Assembly: GCA_002790835.1 (NCBI GenBank) | Contig: PFVX01000090.1 | Span: forward strand, 1 to 64,000 | Length of the DNA stretch: 64,000 nucleotides | Origin: a bacterium CG_4_9_14_3_um_filter_65_15 | GTDB lineage: Bacteria > Krumholzibacteriota > Krumholzibacteriia > LZORAL124-64-63 | Direction: 5' to 3' | Shown: piece by piece, positions 9,271 to 18,405 of the stretch | Layout: each line of letters opens with the position of its first letter | Position numbering within the stretch: position 1 is the stretch's first letter | Translations under genes and position numbers: made by a program | Notes under the pieces: generated by a model | Seen by the model: only the letters and a program-made list of their open reading frames with translations | What the model was told of the DNA's origin: nothing | The model's database searches: none

Positions 9271-9726
9271 ATGCTGCACGATCCTGAATTGTCCCTTGGG
9301 CGCATGATTTACATCATCAACCTGATTGGGAGCCGGTATGCCCGTCAGATCCTGGAACCCTACGGTCTGACCAAGGAGCAGCTGTTCTATCTGGGAACCC
9401 TGGTTACCAAGGGAGACGGTATCACCCAGGAAGAACTCGCCGGCCGCTTATTCGTGGACAAGAGCACGGCCGCCCGCATGCTGATGGGGTTGGAGAAGAA
9501 GGGCTTGGTGAAACGGTCGCCGGTCCCGGGGAACGTGCGGGCCAACACCGTTCTGCTGACGCCCAAAGCCCGTCGATTGTGGGAACCCATCGTCGCCTCC
9601 CTGTGGCAATGGCATGAATACCTGCTCCAGGGTTTCACCAAGCAGGAGGTCACCACTTTGACAAGCATGATGCAGCGTCTGGAGGCCAATGCCGCAGCCG
9701 CGCTGGAAAAGGGGTTCAACCTATGA
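9271..9726 (+). CDS. MarR-family transcriptional regulator of the efflux operon
   Basis: A 151-residue winged-helix protein. The DNA-binding core reads ITQEELAGRLFVDKSTAARM followed by LEKKGLVKRSPVPGNVRAN, the recognition helix and wing of the MarR family. N- and C-terminal helices form the dimer interface. It is the first gene of an operon; its stop overlaps the start of the tolC-like gene (ATGA). MarR proteins usually repress their own operon and release DNA on binding a small aromatic or xenobiotic ligand. The twin TTAGTTG-N6-CAAC sites just upstream are its likely operators. Confidence 0.9.
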   Translation: MLHDPELSLGRMIYIINLIGSRYARQILEPYGLTKEQLFYLGTLVTKGDGITQEELAGRLFVDKSTAARMLMGLEKKGLVKRSPVPGNVRANTVLLTPKARRLWEPIVASLWQWHEYLLQGFTKQEVTTLTSMMQRLEANAAAALEKGFNL

Positions 9727-11060
9727 GATTCCAGGCCATGATCCTTGGCTGGGTCCTGCTCACGGCCGTTTCGGCGAGCGCCGGGGACACGCTTCTGATG
9801 CCGGGCGACGTCGTCACCATGGCGGCCGACATGTCCCTGGCCTCGCAGCTTGCCGCCAGCGATTCCCTGGCGGCGGCGGCCGACGTCCGCCACGCCCGCG
9901 CCACCCTGTACCCCACTCTGGGATTCCAGGGGCAGTACACCGCCCGCGACAACCAGCCCGAAATCGCCGCCGGTCCGGTGAGCTTCGCCATGGGCAACCA
10001 GAGCAACGGGGAATACCTGTTGACGGCCCGCGAGCTGTTGTGGAACGGGGGCCAGCGCGGCCTGGCCATCGAAGCGGCCCGGCAGAATCTGGATGCGGTG
10101 CGCGCCCAGGGCCGGTCGCGGATCCAGTCCACCCAACTGGCCGCACTGGATCGCTACGTCACCGCCATGAATCTCAAGGGACAGGATGTCGTGCTTGCGG
10201 CGACTCTCGCTTCGCTGGAAAAGCGCCTGCGGGAAGTGCAGGATATGTTCGACCAGGGCCTGGTGGCGCGGAACGACCTCCTGGAGATCCGCGTCCAGCG
10301 GGACCGCATCCGTGATGATCGGTCCGCAGTGCACGATCGCCTGACGGTTGTTCTCCAGGACCTGAACCGCATCCTGGGTCGTGAACCGACAGCGCAGGTC
10401 TCGTTGCCCGACACCTTGGTCCTCGCGATCCGCTCAACCGTGCCCGACACTCTTGGGTCCGGATACCCGCTGGAAGACAACCTCCAGGTCCGCGCCGCCA
10501 CCGCGAACGCCCAGACTGCGCGCACGTTGGCCGGTCTTGCGCACAAGGCGTGGTATCCCAACGTCTTCGTCGCCGCGAGCCACTCCTGGCAGGAAAACGA
10601 CGCCCTGGTCCACCCCTATGTGAATGCGGTGGCTTTGGGGGTGAGCTGGGATATCTTCGACGGCGGGGCCCGGGCTGCGCAATCGGCCAAGGCCGCCGCC
10701 GGTGTACTCGCCTTCGACCGGTCGCGCACCGAGGCCGAACGCAGCGCGCGGATCACCAGGGAACAGGCCCGGCTCGACCAGGCCCGCGCTCGCCGGGAGG
10801 AGGCCACCGCTCGTTCCAACGTTGCGGCGGCCGCCGAGAACCTGCGCATCGTCGGCGACCAGTACCGTGAAGGGGTGGCCCGCGCCGGGGACGTGCTGGA
10901 CGCCGAAGCCCTGCTGGCCGATTCCCGTCTCCAGGTCATCCTCAAGCATCACCAGGATTTCCTGGCCGGAGCCCGGATGGCTGCGGCCGAGGGCCGTGAT
11001 CTCGTCGCTTATTTCCGCAACCCCAACGCGCCGCACAAGGGAGCATCGCGCCATGAATAA
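9723..11060 (+). CDS. TolC-family outer-membrane efflux protein
   Basis: A 445-residue outer-membrane factor with signal peptide (FQAMILGWVLLTAVSASAGD). It has the two long helical repeats of the TolC family: YPTLGFQGQYTARDN and related beta segments in repeat one, YPNVFVAASHSW and WDIFDGGARAAQ in repeat two. It should form the trimeric channel that lets the EmrAB-type pump export across both membranes. It overlaps the marR stop by four bases and the emrA-like start by eight, so the genes are translationally coupled. Confidence 0.9.
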   Translation: MRFQAMILGWVLLTAVSASAGDTLLMPGDVVTMAADMSLASQLAASDSLAAAADVRHARATLYPTLGFQGQYTARDNQPEIAAGPVSFAMGNQSNGEYLLTARELLWNGGQRGLAIEAARQNLDAVRAQGRSRIQSTQLAALDRYVTAMNLKGQDVVLAATLASLEKRLREVQDMFDQGLVARNDLLEIRVQRDRIRDDRSAVHDRLTVVLQDLNRILGREPTAQVSLPDTLVLAIRSTVPDTLGSGYPLEDNLQVRAATANAQTARTLAGLAHKAWYPNVFVAASHSWQENDALVHPYVNAVALGVSWDIFDGGARAAQSAKAAAGVLAFDRSRTEAERSARITREQARLDQARARREEATARSNVAAAAENLRIVGDQYREGVARAGDVLDAEALLADSRLQVILKHHQDFLAGARMAAAEGRDLVAYFRNPNAPHKGASRHE

Positions 11061-12048
11061 ACGCTGGATCGGACTCAGCATCATCCTGATCGTCGCCGCC
11101 GTCCTGGTGCTGCTGGGCTGGCTCAAGTGGGAACACGGGAAGATTTTCCCGAGCACCGACAACGCCTACATCGGAGCCGACGTCACGGCCGTATCCAGCC
11201 GCGTGCCCGGCACCCTCCTGCTGGTTGCGGCGCAGGAAAACCACTCCGTGCAGGAGGGCGAGGTCATCGCCGAACTGGATCCGCGGGACTTCGACCAGGA
11301 TGTGGCCAAGCAGGAAGCCGCCGTGGGTGCGGCTCAAGCCGATGTGGCGCTGCAGGAGGCGTTGATCGCCGGCGCCCGGGCCCAGGTCGCCGCGGCCGAG
11401 GCGCAACTCCGTCTGGCCCAAAGCGACCGGGAACGGTATGCCGCCCTGGACGAGAGCGGTTCGACCGCCCGGCGCCAGTATGACCAGGCCATCGCCGCGG
11501 CCAGCGTGGCCGAGGCCGGACTGGACGCCGCGCGCAAGCAGCTCACCGCCACCCGCGCCGGACTCGAGGCCCAACAGAAGGCCCTGGCCAAGGCCAACAC
11601 CGGGCTGGACAACGCCAGGCTGCAGCGCAGTTACTGCACCATCACCGCTCCCTGTTCGGGCGTCATCACCGACAAGGGGGCCATGACCGGCCAGGTGGTG
11701 GCCCCCGGGCAACCGCTGTGCCGCATCGTGCAGACGAACGGAGCCCACGCCTGGATCGACGCCAATTTCAAGGAGACCCAGCTGCGGCGGATCCGGATCG
11801 GGCAGCCGGTGACGCTCACCATCGACGCGGACGGCCAAGGGGAATACCGCGGCCACGTGGCCAGCCTGGGCGCAGGCAGCGGCGCGGCCTTCTCCCTGCT
11901 GCCGCCGGAGAACGCCACGGGCAACTGGATCAAGGTCGTCCAGAGGCTGCCGGTACGGATCGCCCTGGATGAGACCATACCCGAACGGCTGCTCAAGATC
12001 GGGCTATCGTGCGCGGTCACCGTGGACACCAGCGACCTGGAGGACTGA
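11053..12048 (+). CDS. EmrA/HlyD-family membrane fusion protein
   Basis: A periplasmic adaptor of 331 residues with one N-terminal transmembrane helix (RWIGLSIILIVAAVLVLLGW). It is followed by the EmrA signature STDNAYIGADV, the biotinyl-lipoyl halves around PGTLLLVAAQENHSVQEGE and APCSGVITDKGA, and a long alanine-rich coiled-coil hairpin between them. The beta-barrel region includes DANFKETQLRRIRIGQPV. It links the inner-membrane EmrB-like pump to TolC. The start at ATG 11053 overlaps the tolC stop; longer upstream frames are read-through of the tolC region. Confidence 0.92.
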   Translation: MNKRWIGLSIILIVAAVLVLLGWLKWEHGKIFPSTDNAYIGADVTAVSSRVPGTLLLVAAQENHSVQEGEVIAELDPRDFDQDVAKQEAAVGAAQADVALQEALIAGARAQVAAAEAQLRLAQSDRERYAALDESGSTARRQYDQAIAAASVAEAGLDAARKQLTATRAGLEAQQKALAKANTGLDNARLQRSYCTITAPCSGVITDKGAMTGQVVAPGQPLCRIVQTNGAHAWIDANFKETQLRRIRIGQPVTLTIDADGQGEYRGHVASLGAGSGAAFSLLPPENATGNWIKVVQRLPVRIALDETIPERLLKIGLSCAVTVDTSDLED

Positions 12049-12050
12049 CC

Positions 12051-13625
12051 TTGGCGGCCAGTGAAGCAGGGGCCCTGACGACGGCGCGGCCCATAGCCAA
12101 CAAGTACCTGGTGGCGGTCACGGTGATGATCGGCACGCTGATCGAGGTCATCGACACATCGGTGGCCAACGTGGCGCTGCCGCACATCCAGGGCACCTTC
12201 AGCGCCGGGCAGGACGAGGTGACCTGGGTCATCACCAGCTACCTGGTGGCCAACGCGGTGATCCTGCCCATGACCGGATGGATCGGCAACTATTTCGGGC
12301 GCAAGCGGGCCTACATGTGGTGCCTGGCCCTGTTCACCCTCGCTTCGCTGCTGTCGGGCGCGGCGGTGTCGCTGCCCATGTTGCTGGCCATGCGGGTGCT
12401 GCAGGGCATGGCCGGAGGCGCCATGGTCCCCATGTCCCAGGCCATCCTGCTCGAATCATTTCCGCCGCAGGAGCACGGCAAGGCCATGGCCATGTTCGGC
12501 GTGGGCGTGATCTTCGGGCCGATCATCGGGCCCACGCTGGGCGGCTGGATCACCGACACCATCACCTGGCGCTGGGTGTTCTACATCAACGTGCCGGTGG
12601 GCTTCATCGGCATCACCATGGCCATGCTCAACATCACCGATCCCCCCTACATGAAGAAGCCCGAGGGGCGCATCGATTACATGAGTTTCCTCTTCCTGGC
12701 CGTGGGCTTGGGCGCCCTGGAAATTTTCCTGAACCGCGGCGAGCGCTACGACTGGTTCACCAGCCCCTTCATCCAGTTCCTGGCCCTGACCGCCGCGCTG
12801 GCCCTGGCCCTGTTCATCTGGCGGTCACTCACCGCCTCCCGTCCCCTGGTGGATTTGAGCGTGTTCCGGGACCGGCAGTTCGCCGTGGGCACCACCCTGA
12901 TGTTCCTGCTGGGCTTCGGGCTGTACGGATCGTTCACCATGCTGCCCCTGTTCGCCCAGACCCTCATGCACTACACGGCCACCTGGGCGGGACTGGTGTT
13001 GTCGCCGGGCGGAATCACCTCGCTGCTCTCGATGGCCGTGGTCGGTGCCCTCGTGGGCCGGGTGGACCTGCGGGCGCTGGTGATCTTCGGCGCCGCCATG
13101 AACGTGTGGTCCATGTGGATGATGATGCACATGAACCTCGACGTGGATTTCCAGTACATGATGGGCAGCCGGCTGTTGCAGGGGGTGGGTCTGGGGTTCC
13201 TGTTCGTGCCCTTGACGGCGGCGGCTTTCGTGAACCTTCCCCCGCAGAAAATCGGGTCGGCCACCGGGCTGTTCAACCTCATGCGCAACGAGGGCGGCTC
13301 CATCGGCATCGCCATCTCGTCCACGATCCTGGCCCAGCACGCGCAAATCCATCATGCCCGCCTGGTGGAAAACCTCACCCCGGGCAATCTTGTGCTGCAG
13401 GAACAGTTGCAGGGCACGGCCCACGCCTTGAACTCGGTGTCGGGACTGGACCCGGCGTCGAACCAGATGGTCACCAACGGGCTCCTGGGTGGAATGGTGC
13501 AGCGGCAGGCCGCCGCCATGGCCTACAATGACGTCTTCCACATGCTGATGATCTCGTTCGTGGTGTTCATGCCCCTGGCGCTGCTGTTGCGCGGCCGGGG
13601 GAAGAAAGGCGTCGCGGTGCATTGA
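12051..13625 (+). CDS. EmrB/QacA (DHA2) family multidrug transporter
   Basis: A major-facilitator drug:proton antiporter of about 524 residues and 14 membrane segments. Motif C-like and family motifs are visible: IDTSVANVALPHIQGTF in helix 1, WVITSYLVANAV in helix 2, GNYFGRKRAYM in the 2-3 loop and GPTLGGWITDTITWRWVFYIN. It should form a tripartite pump with the two preceding products. The best start is TTG 12051, directly after the emrA stop and six bases after GGAGG; an ATG start is lacking. Its last codons overlap the following glycosyltransferase gene. Confidence 0.92.
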   Translation: MAASEAGALTTARPIANKYLVAVTVMIGTLIEVIDTSVANVALPHIQGTFSAGQDEVTWVITSYLVANAVILPMTGWIGNYFGRKRAYMWCLALFTLASLLSGAAVSLPMLLAMRVLQGMAGGAMVPMSQAILLESFPPQEHGKAMAMFGVGVIFGPIIGPTLGGWITDTITWRWVFYINVPVGFIGITMAMLNITDPPYMKKPEGRIDYMSFLFLAVGLGALEIFLNRGERYDWFTSPFIQFLALTAALALALFIWRSLTASRPLVDLSVFRDRQFAVGTTLMFLLGFGLYGSFTMLPLFAQTLMHYTATWAGLVLSPGGITSLLSMAVVGALVGRVDLRALVIFGAAMNVWSMWMMMHMNLDVDFQYMMGSRLLQGVGLGFLFVPLTAAAFVNLPPQKIGSATGLFNLMRNEGGSIGIAISSTILAQHAQIHHARLVENLTPGNLVLQEQLQGTAHALNSVSGLDPASNQMVTNGLLGGMVQRQAAAMAYNDVFHMLMISFVVFMPLALLLRGRGKKGVAVH

Positions 13626-15025
13626 CCCGCCGGAACGTGCAGATCCTGACTCTCGGCGCCGTGCTTTTGTGGCTGCTCGGCTCGGCCGCCTATCCCCTTC
13701 TGGAAAGTACCGAAGGCCGCTACGCCTCCGTGTCCTGGGACATGGCCCACGGCGGGGACTGGTTGACACCGACCTTCAACGGAACGGCCCTGCTCACCAA
13801 ACCGCCCCTGGCCTATTGGGCCGGCGCGACGGCTCTGGGATTGCTGCCGGACACCGTCTGGGTCGTGCGGCTGCCCGCCACCTGCGCGCTCATCCTGTGC
13901 GCGTGGTTGACCCTGAAGCTCGCTCTGCTGGCGGGTCTGGACGATCGACGCGCCCGCTGGGCCGGCCTCATGGCCGGGTTGTCCCCCCTGGCCATGATCC
14001 AGGGCCGCATGACCACCGGCGACATCTTCCTATGGACCGGCGCCTTGATCACCTACGTGGCCGTGCTGGATCGTCGCCGGCACCCGGTGCGAAACCTGCT
14101 GGCCGGGCTCGGGTTGGCCGTGGGCTTCATGGCCAAGGGCCACATGGTGCTGTTCTGGACGGTGATTCCCCTGGCCGCATTGGCGTTGTCCGGACGTCGC
14201 CGATGGCGCCCCTTGCTGCGACTGGTTCATCCGGTGACCCTGCTGGTATTCATCGTTCTGGCGGCGCCCTGGTTCGTCGCCGTCCTGCAACGCCACCCGG
14301 GACTGTGGGGGTTCTGGTTGGGCGAGGAAACCGCCGGCCGCGTGATGTCGACCCAACACGGTCGCTCCGAACCCTGGTGGTATTTCCTGCCGCAATTTCC
14401 GGCCCTGATGCTGCCGTGGTTGCCGGAACTTTGGCGGGGGCTGAGACATCGCCGACAAGGCCCCCTCAACGCCGTCGGCCGCACCCTGGTGCTCCTGGCG
14501 ATCCTGGTTCCCTTGCTCATCTTCTCCCTGAGCGGTTCCAAGCGCCCCAACTACCTGTTGCCCCTGGTCACCCCGCTGGCGATCCTGGCCGCGGCCGGCG
14601 TGCCCCGCATCACCGGGCGCTCGCTGCGTGGCCGCAGCCTCGGCTGGCTGGCCATCGCCCTCGCCTGGCCTTTCGTGCTGGGCGGAATGCACCTCGGCCC
14701 GCCCACGTGGGACCTGGTTCGCACGGCCCGCGGCGAGGGCTCGGTGGTGGCCTGTTACGGCGTCCTGCCCAGCGGCATCGTGTTCGCCAATCAGGGGAAT
14801 GTTGCGGAATACGGCACGAACCGGGACGAGCGCTTCGGCGGCCCCAACCTCCCTCCGGCCGATCAGACCGCGGCCATGGGCACGCTCCTGGAGAACGGGG
14901 GCATGATCCTGACCACGCCATCACGGCGGGCCGAGCTTGAGGATCGACTGGGAACACCTCTCGGCGAAAGTGACCGTCGGGCCGGACTCGTGCTGCTGGA
15001 AGCGACGCCATCGACGCCGCGCTGA
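13622..15025 (+). CDS. ArnT/PMT-like membrane glycosyltransferase (GT83-type)
   Basis: A 467-residue integral-membrane protein with about 11-12 hydrophobic helices. The first periplasmic loop carries the family signature: STEGRYASVSWDM with GDWLTPTFNG and TKPPLAYWAG. Such enzymes move a sugar from an undecaprenyl-phosphate donor onto lipid A, proteins or glycans. The C-terminal periplasmic domain is short. The start is uncertain: TTG 13622 overlaps the transporter stop; GTG 13637 is an in-frame alternative, and neither has a well-spaced ribosome site. Co-transcription with the efflux genes is likely, but a functional link is not evident. Confidence 0.82.
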   Translation: MTRRNVQILTLGAVLLWLLGSAAYPLLESTEGRYASVSWDMAHGGDWLTPTFNGTALLTKPPLAYWAGATALGLLPDTVWVVRLPATCALILCAWLTLKLALLAGLDDRRARWAGLMAGLSPLAMIQGRMTTGDIFLWTGALITYVAVLDRRRHPVRNLLAGLGLAVGFMAKGHMVLFWTVIPLAALALSGRRRWRPLLRLVHPVTLLVFIVLAAPWFVAVLQRHPGLWGFWLGEETAGRVMSTQHGRSEPWWYFLPQFPALMLPWLPELWRGLRHRRQGPLNAVGRTLVLLAILVPLLIFSLSGSKRPNYLLPLVTPLAILAAAGVPRITGRSLRGRSLGWLAIALAWPFVLGGMHLGPPTWDLVRTARGEGSVVACYGVLPSGIVFANQGNVAEYGTNRDERFGGPNLPPADQTAAMGTLLENGGMILTTPSRRAELEDRLGTPLGESDRRAGLVLLEATPSTPR

Positions 15026-15067
15026 ATTCTCGTCGCCCTTGCCTGCATGTTGCGGGATAATGCCCCC

Positions 15068-15829
15068 ATGACCATTCCCGATATCCTCATCCTTTTCGCC
15101 GTCGGCCTCGTCGCCGGCGTCGTCAACATCCTAGCCGGGGGCGGCTCCCTGCTGACCCTGCCGGTGCTGCTGTTTCTCGGCCTGCCGGCCGCCATGGCCA
15201 ACGGGACCAACCGGGTGGCCATCCTGGTCCAGAACATCGTGGCGTCCGGAAGTTTCCGGCGCAGCGGCTATCTGCCCCTGAAAACCGCCCTGACCTGCGC
15301 ACCCACCGCCCTGATCGGGAGCATTCTGGGCGCGCGAATGGCGATCCACATCGGCGAGGACCAGTTCCGCGCCATCCTGGCCGGCGTCATCATGATGGTG
15401 TGCGCCGTGATGATTTTCGATCCGGTCAGCAAGCTGCGTGCAGACGGACGCGCACCCCTGCGCGGACGCACGGCCCTGCTGGCGGGGACATTCCTCCTGA
15501 TCGGTTTCTACGGGGGATTCATCCAGGCGGGCGTGGGATTCCTGATCATCGCCGCGCTGATGGTCCACGGGTTGGATCTCGTGCGCGTCAACGCCGTCAA
15601 GGTCTTCGTGGTGGGCCTGTTCACCGCTGCGGCCCTGGCCGTGTTCGTGGTCCACGGCCAGGTCGACTGGCCTCGGGGGCTGGCCCTCGCTTCGGGCAAC
15701 GCCCTGGGCGGCTGGATGGGCACGCGTTTGGCCATCAAGCGGGGACACGCCTGGATTCGCCGTCTGGTCCTGACCGTCGCCCTGCTCTTCGCCCTAAACC
15801 TGCTGCGGCAGGCCCTGCTGGGTGGATAA
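15068..15829 (+). CDS. TauE/SafE-family sulfite/anion exporter
   Basis: A 253-residue membrane protein with eight or so hydrophobic segments in two repeats: FAVGLVAGVVNILAGGGSLL near the start and LIGFYGGFIQAGVGFL in the second half. Both are standard for PF01925. Members export sulfite, sulfoacetate or other small anions. ATG 15068 is the more family-like start; ATG 15047 is possible. It lies about 40 bp after the ArnT-like gene on the same strand. Confidence 0.88.
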   Translation: MTIPDILILFAVGLVAGVVNILAGGGSLLTLPVLLFLGLPAAMANGTNRVAILVQNIVASGSFRRSGYLPLKTALTCAPTALIGSILGARMAIHIGEDQFRAILAGVIMMVCAVMIFDPVSKLRADGRAPLRGRTALLAGTFLLIGFYGGFIQAGVGFLIIAALMVHGLDLVRVNAVKVFVVGLFTAAALAVFVVHGQVDWPRGLALASGNALGGWMGTRLAIKRGHAWIRRLVLTVALLFALNLLRQALLGG

Positions 15830-15899
15830 CCTCTCAACCTCCCCCATTTGCGGACGATAGGGTGGACGGAGTTCAGGGGTCAGCAGGAGTGGGATTGCC

Positions 15900-17834
15900 A
15901 TGAATCAAGGCCGAAAAACGCGGTGGGAATCCTCAGCGGAACCGTTGTCCGGGGGAAACTGCGACACCCTGACCGAGGTTTCGCTCGGTTCGGTATCCGC
16001 GGAATTGGCCCGGGAGATGCTTGAATGGGCTCCCCTGGCCTGCTTCCTCTGCGACCCCGACACACACGTCGTCCAGGCCAATCAGGCCGCCGAAACCCTG
16101 ACCGGATGGTCCCGTGACCGGCTGCTGGGCCTGTCCCTTGCCGAAATTTTTCCGGCCCCGCTCGCCGATTGCTCTTCCGTGACCCGCGGAAAACTGCAGA
16201 TCGTGCCGGACGGCCGTCAGGTCTGGGTCGACGTGGAATACCATGAACTTCCGGACGGTCGCCGTGCGGTCTTCATGCACGATCGCACGCGCCTGCGGGA
16301 AACCGAGACCTCGCTCTTCAACAGCCGGCGCAAGTATCGCGAGTTGTTCGAGAGAACCGGCGATGCCATTCTCATCATCGAGAACGGACAGTTCCGGGAT
16401 TGCAACGAGGCCACCGTGCGCCTCCTTCGCTACGGCGGCAAGGCCGAGCTGCTGAATACGCATCCGTCCCAGCTGTCACCGCCGCACCAGCCCGATGGCC
16501 GCGCGTCCTACGAAAAGGCCGAAGAGATGATGCGGATCGCCATGGAACGGGGATCCCACCGTTTCGAATGGGAGCACAAACGCGCCGACGGGGAGGTTTT
16601 TCCGGTCGAAGTCCTCTTGACGGCGGTCTCGGTGGAGGAAGACCGGCAGATCCTGCACACCGTCTGGCGGGACATCACCGATCGCAAGCTGGCCGAAGAG
16701 AAACTGCTCCAGGCCCAGAAGCTGGACTCCATCGGCCTGCTGGCCGGCGGAGTGGCCCACGATTTCAACAACATGCTGAGCGGGATCATGGGCCACGCCA
16801 GCTTGCTGCTGGATATGGAACAGGACCCGGACCGCAGCAGCTCCCTTTCCGAGATCCTGCGCGCCGCCGAGCACTCGGCTGATCTGACCCGCAAGCTGCT
16901 CGCGTTCGGGCGCAGGGGCAAGTACCTGGTGGCTGCCGTGGGACTGAACCTCATCGTCGACGAGGTCACGGAACTCCTGGCGCATAGCTTCGACAAGAAG
17001 ATCGAATTCGCCTTCCGGCTCGACCCCGGCCTGCACAACGTGGATGCCGACCCCGGACAGATGCACCAGGTCGTCATGAATCTGTGCGTCAACGCCTGCC
17101 AGGCCATGCCCCGGGGAGGCACCCTGACGGTCACCTCGACCAACCTGAAGATCCCCGCCGAGGGAGACCCGGCCTGGCCGGAACTCCGCCTCGGAAACTT
17201 CGTGGAACTCACGGTCCGTGATGATGGGGTGGGCATGACCGAAGACGTGCGCCTGCGGGCCTTCGAACCCTTCTTCAGCACCCGCGAGGACGGGGACGTG
17301 AAGGGGACCGGACTGGGGCTGTCCACGGTCTACGGTATCGTCCAGAATCATGGCGGCGGAGTGCATATTTCCTCGCAGCCCAACGCAGGCACCACGGTAA
17401 CGGTGCGCCTGCCCAGGGGTTCACGCGAAGCAGCGCCCGTCCCCGAGCGCCACCGACCCGCCCAGCAGGGTAGCGAGTTTATTCTGGTGGTGGACGACGA
17501 GGAGATCGTGCGCAGGATGGCGGAACGGATGCTGGTGAAGCTCGGCCACACGGTCATCGTCGCCAAGGACGGTCGGGAAGCGGTCGCGATCTTTCGGGAA
17601 CGGAACCGGGAAATCAGCGGGATCCTGCTCGACCTCAAGATGCCCCACATGGACGGCCGAGAGACCCTGGCCAAGCTGCAGGAGATCGACCCGGACGTGC
17701 GGGCGCTCCTGTCCACGGGGTACGGACTGAACGAGGAATCCCAGGTGGTTCTCGACGAGGGCGCGCGGGGCCTGATCGCCAAACCATACCGACTCGAGGA
17801 TCTGTCCGAGGCCGTGCGGAGCATGCTCACGTAA
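15900..17834 (+). CDS. PAS-PAS-histidine kinase-receiver hybrid sensor
   Basis: A 644-residue soluble signalling protein. Two PAS domains (about 35-145 and 150-270, the second ending in TVWRDITDRKLAEEKL) precede a HisKA-type helix with the phosphoacceptor in GGVAHDFNNMLSGIMGHASL. The ATPase domain shows N-box VMNLCVNACQAM, G1 RDDGVGM and G2 GTGLGLSTVYGIV. A C-terminal receiver has the acidic pair VVDDEE, the phospho-aspartate in ILLDLKMPHMDG and the lysine in IAKPYRL. No membrane segment is present, so it probably senses a cytosolic cue. The fixed order kinase-then-receiver resembles one-gene phosphorelays. No partner regulator is adjacent. Confidence 0.92.
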   Translation: MNQGRKTRWESSAEPLSGGNCDTLTEVSLGSVSAELAREMLEWAPLACFLCDPDTHVVQANQAAETLTGWSRDRLLGLSLAEIFPAPLADCSSVTRGKLQIVPDGRQVWVDVEYHELPDGRRAVFMHDRTRLRETETSLFNSRRKYRELFERTGDAILIIENGQFRDCNEATVRLLRYGGKAELLNTHPSQLSPPHQPDGRASYEKAEEMMRIAMERGSHRFEWEHKRADGEVFPVEVLLTAVSVEEDRQILHTVWRDITDRKLAEEKLLQAQKLDSIGLLAGGVAHDFNNMLSGIMGHASLLLDMEQDPDRSSSLSEILRAAEHSADLTRKLLAFGRRGKYLVAAVGLNLIVDEVTELLAHSFDKKIEFAFRLDPGLHNVDADPGQMHQVVMNLCVNACQAMPRGGTLTVTSTNLKIPAEGDPAWPELRLGNFVELTVRDDGVGMTEDVRLRAFEPFFSTREDGDVKGTGLGLSTVYGIVQNHGGGVHISSQPNAGTTVTVRLPRGSREAAPVPERHRPAQQGSEFILVVDDEEIVRRMAERMLVKLGHTVIVAKDGREAVAIFRERNREISGILLDLKMPHMDGRETLAKLQEIDPDVRALLSTGYGLNEESQVVLDEGARGLIAKPYRLEDLSEAVRSMLT

Positions 17835-17845
17835 GGGAATCCCGG

Positions 17846-18118
17846 TCAGTCCCCTGCAGCATCCTCGTCCACGATTCCCACCACCACCGAGCGCACCGGG
17901 GCGTCCTTGCACCCCAGGATCTGACGGGCCCCGTTGCCCTCGTCCAGGATGATGACCGTCTCCCCCGCCCCGGCGCCCACCGTATCGACGGCGATGAGAT
18001 AACCGCCGGCGGGCTTTCCGTCGGGGGTGAGCTTGTCGCAGACCAGCAGACGCCGGCCGTCCAGATCCGGGTGGTTGATGGTCGAAGTGATGCTGCCGGC
18101 CACCCGCGCGTAGATCAC
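17846..18118 (-). CDS. BMC-P microcompartment vertex protein (EutN/CcmL family), third copy
   Basis: A 90-residue single-domain pentamer-forming protein that caps shell vertices. Family hallmarks are the opening IYARVAGSITSTINHPDLDGRRLLVC, and VDTVGAGAGETVIILDEG followed by the IVGIVD-type ending (VVVGIVDED). GTG 18118 is used as start with GAGGAGG seven bases upstream; it overlaps the preceding BMC-P stop by four bases. Last gene of the microcompartment operon, convergent with the sensor kinase at 17834. Confidence 0.92.
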   Translation of the reverse strand: MIYARVAGSITSTINHPDLDGRRLLVCDKLTPDGKPAGGYLIAVDTVGAGAGETVIILDEGNGARQILGCKDAPVRSVVVGIVDEDAAGD

Positions 18119-18405
18119 GGCGCATCCTCCTCTTCGAGCCTCACGTCGTCGACGATGCCGACCACCGCGTGGTCCACCGGCACGAAGCTGGGGGTCAGGG
18201 TCAGGGCGGCTTCGCGGCTGGCTTCCCAGTACACCATTTCCCCGTGGCCGGCCATGCGCGTCCCGTCGGCACAGACGAAGGGCTGGCCGGCGTCGCGCCC
18301 GTGCTTGTCCAGCGGCTGGACCCACAGCAGGGGCACGCCCTCGAGGCCCGGGGTGATCACCGCGGGAACCAGTCTGCCGGTGACGCGTCCGAGAAACACG
18401 GTCAA
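18115..18405 (-). CDS. BMC-P microcompartment vertex protein (EutN/CcmL family), second copy
   Basis: A 96-residue pentameric vertex protein. It begins FLGRVTGRLVPAV and ends VDHAVVGIVDDV, the conserved strand pair of the family. The middle part is more divergent than in the other two copies: it has HGEMVYWEASREAALT in place of the usual GxGExVL segment. It overlaps both neighbours by four bases (ATGA/GTGA), so it is translationally coupled. Three different BMC-P genes in one operon match the Haliangium ochraceum shell, where three paralogues share the vertices. Confidence 0.88.
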   Translation of the reverse strand: MTVFLGRVTGRLVPAVITPGLEGVPLLWVQPLDKHGRDAGQPFVCADGTRMAGHGEMVYWEASREAALTLTPSFVPVDHAVVGIVDDVRLEEEDAP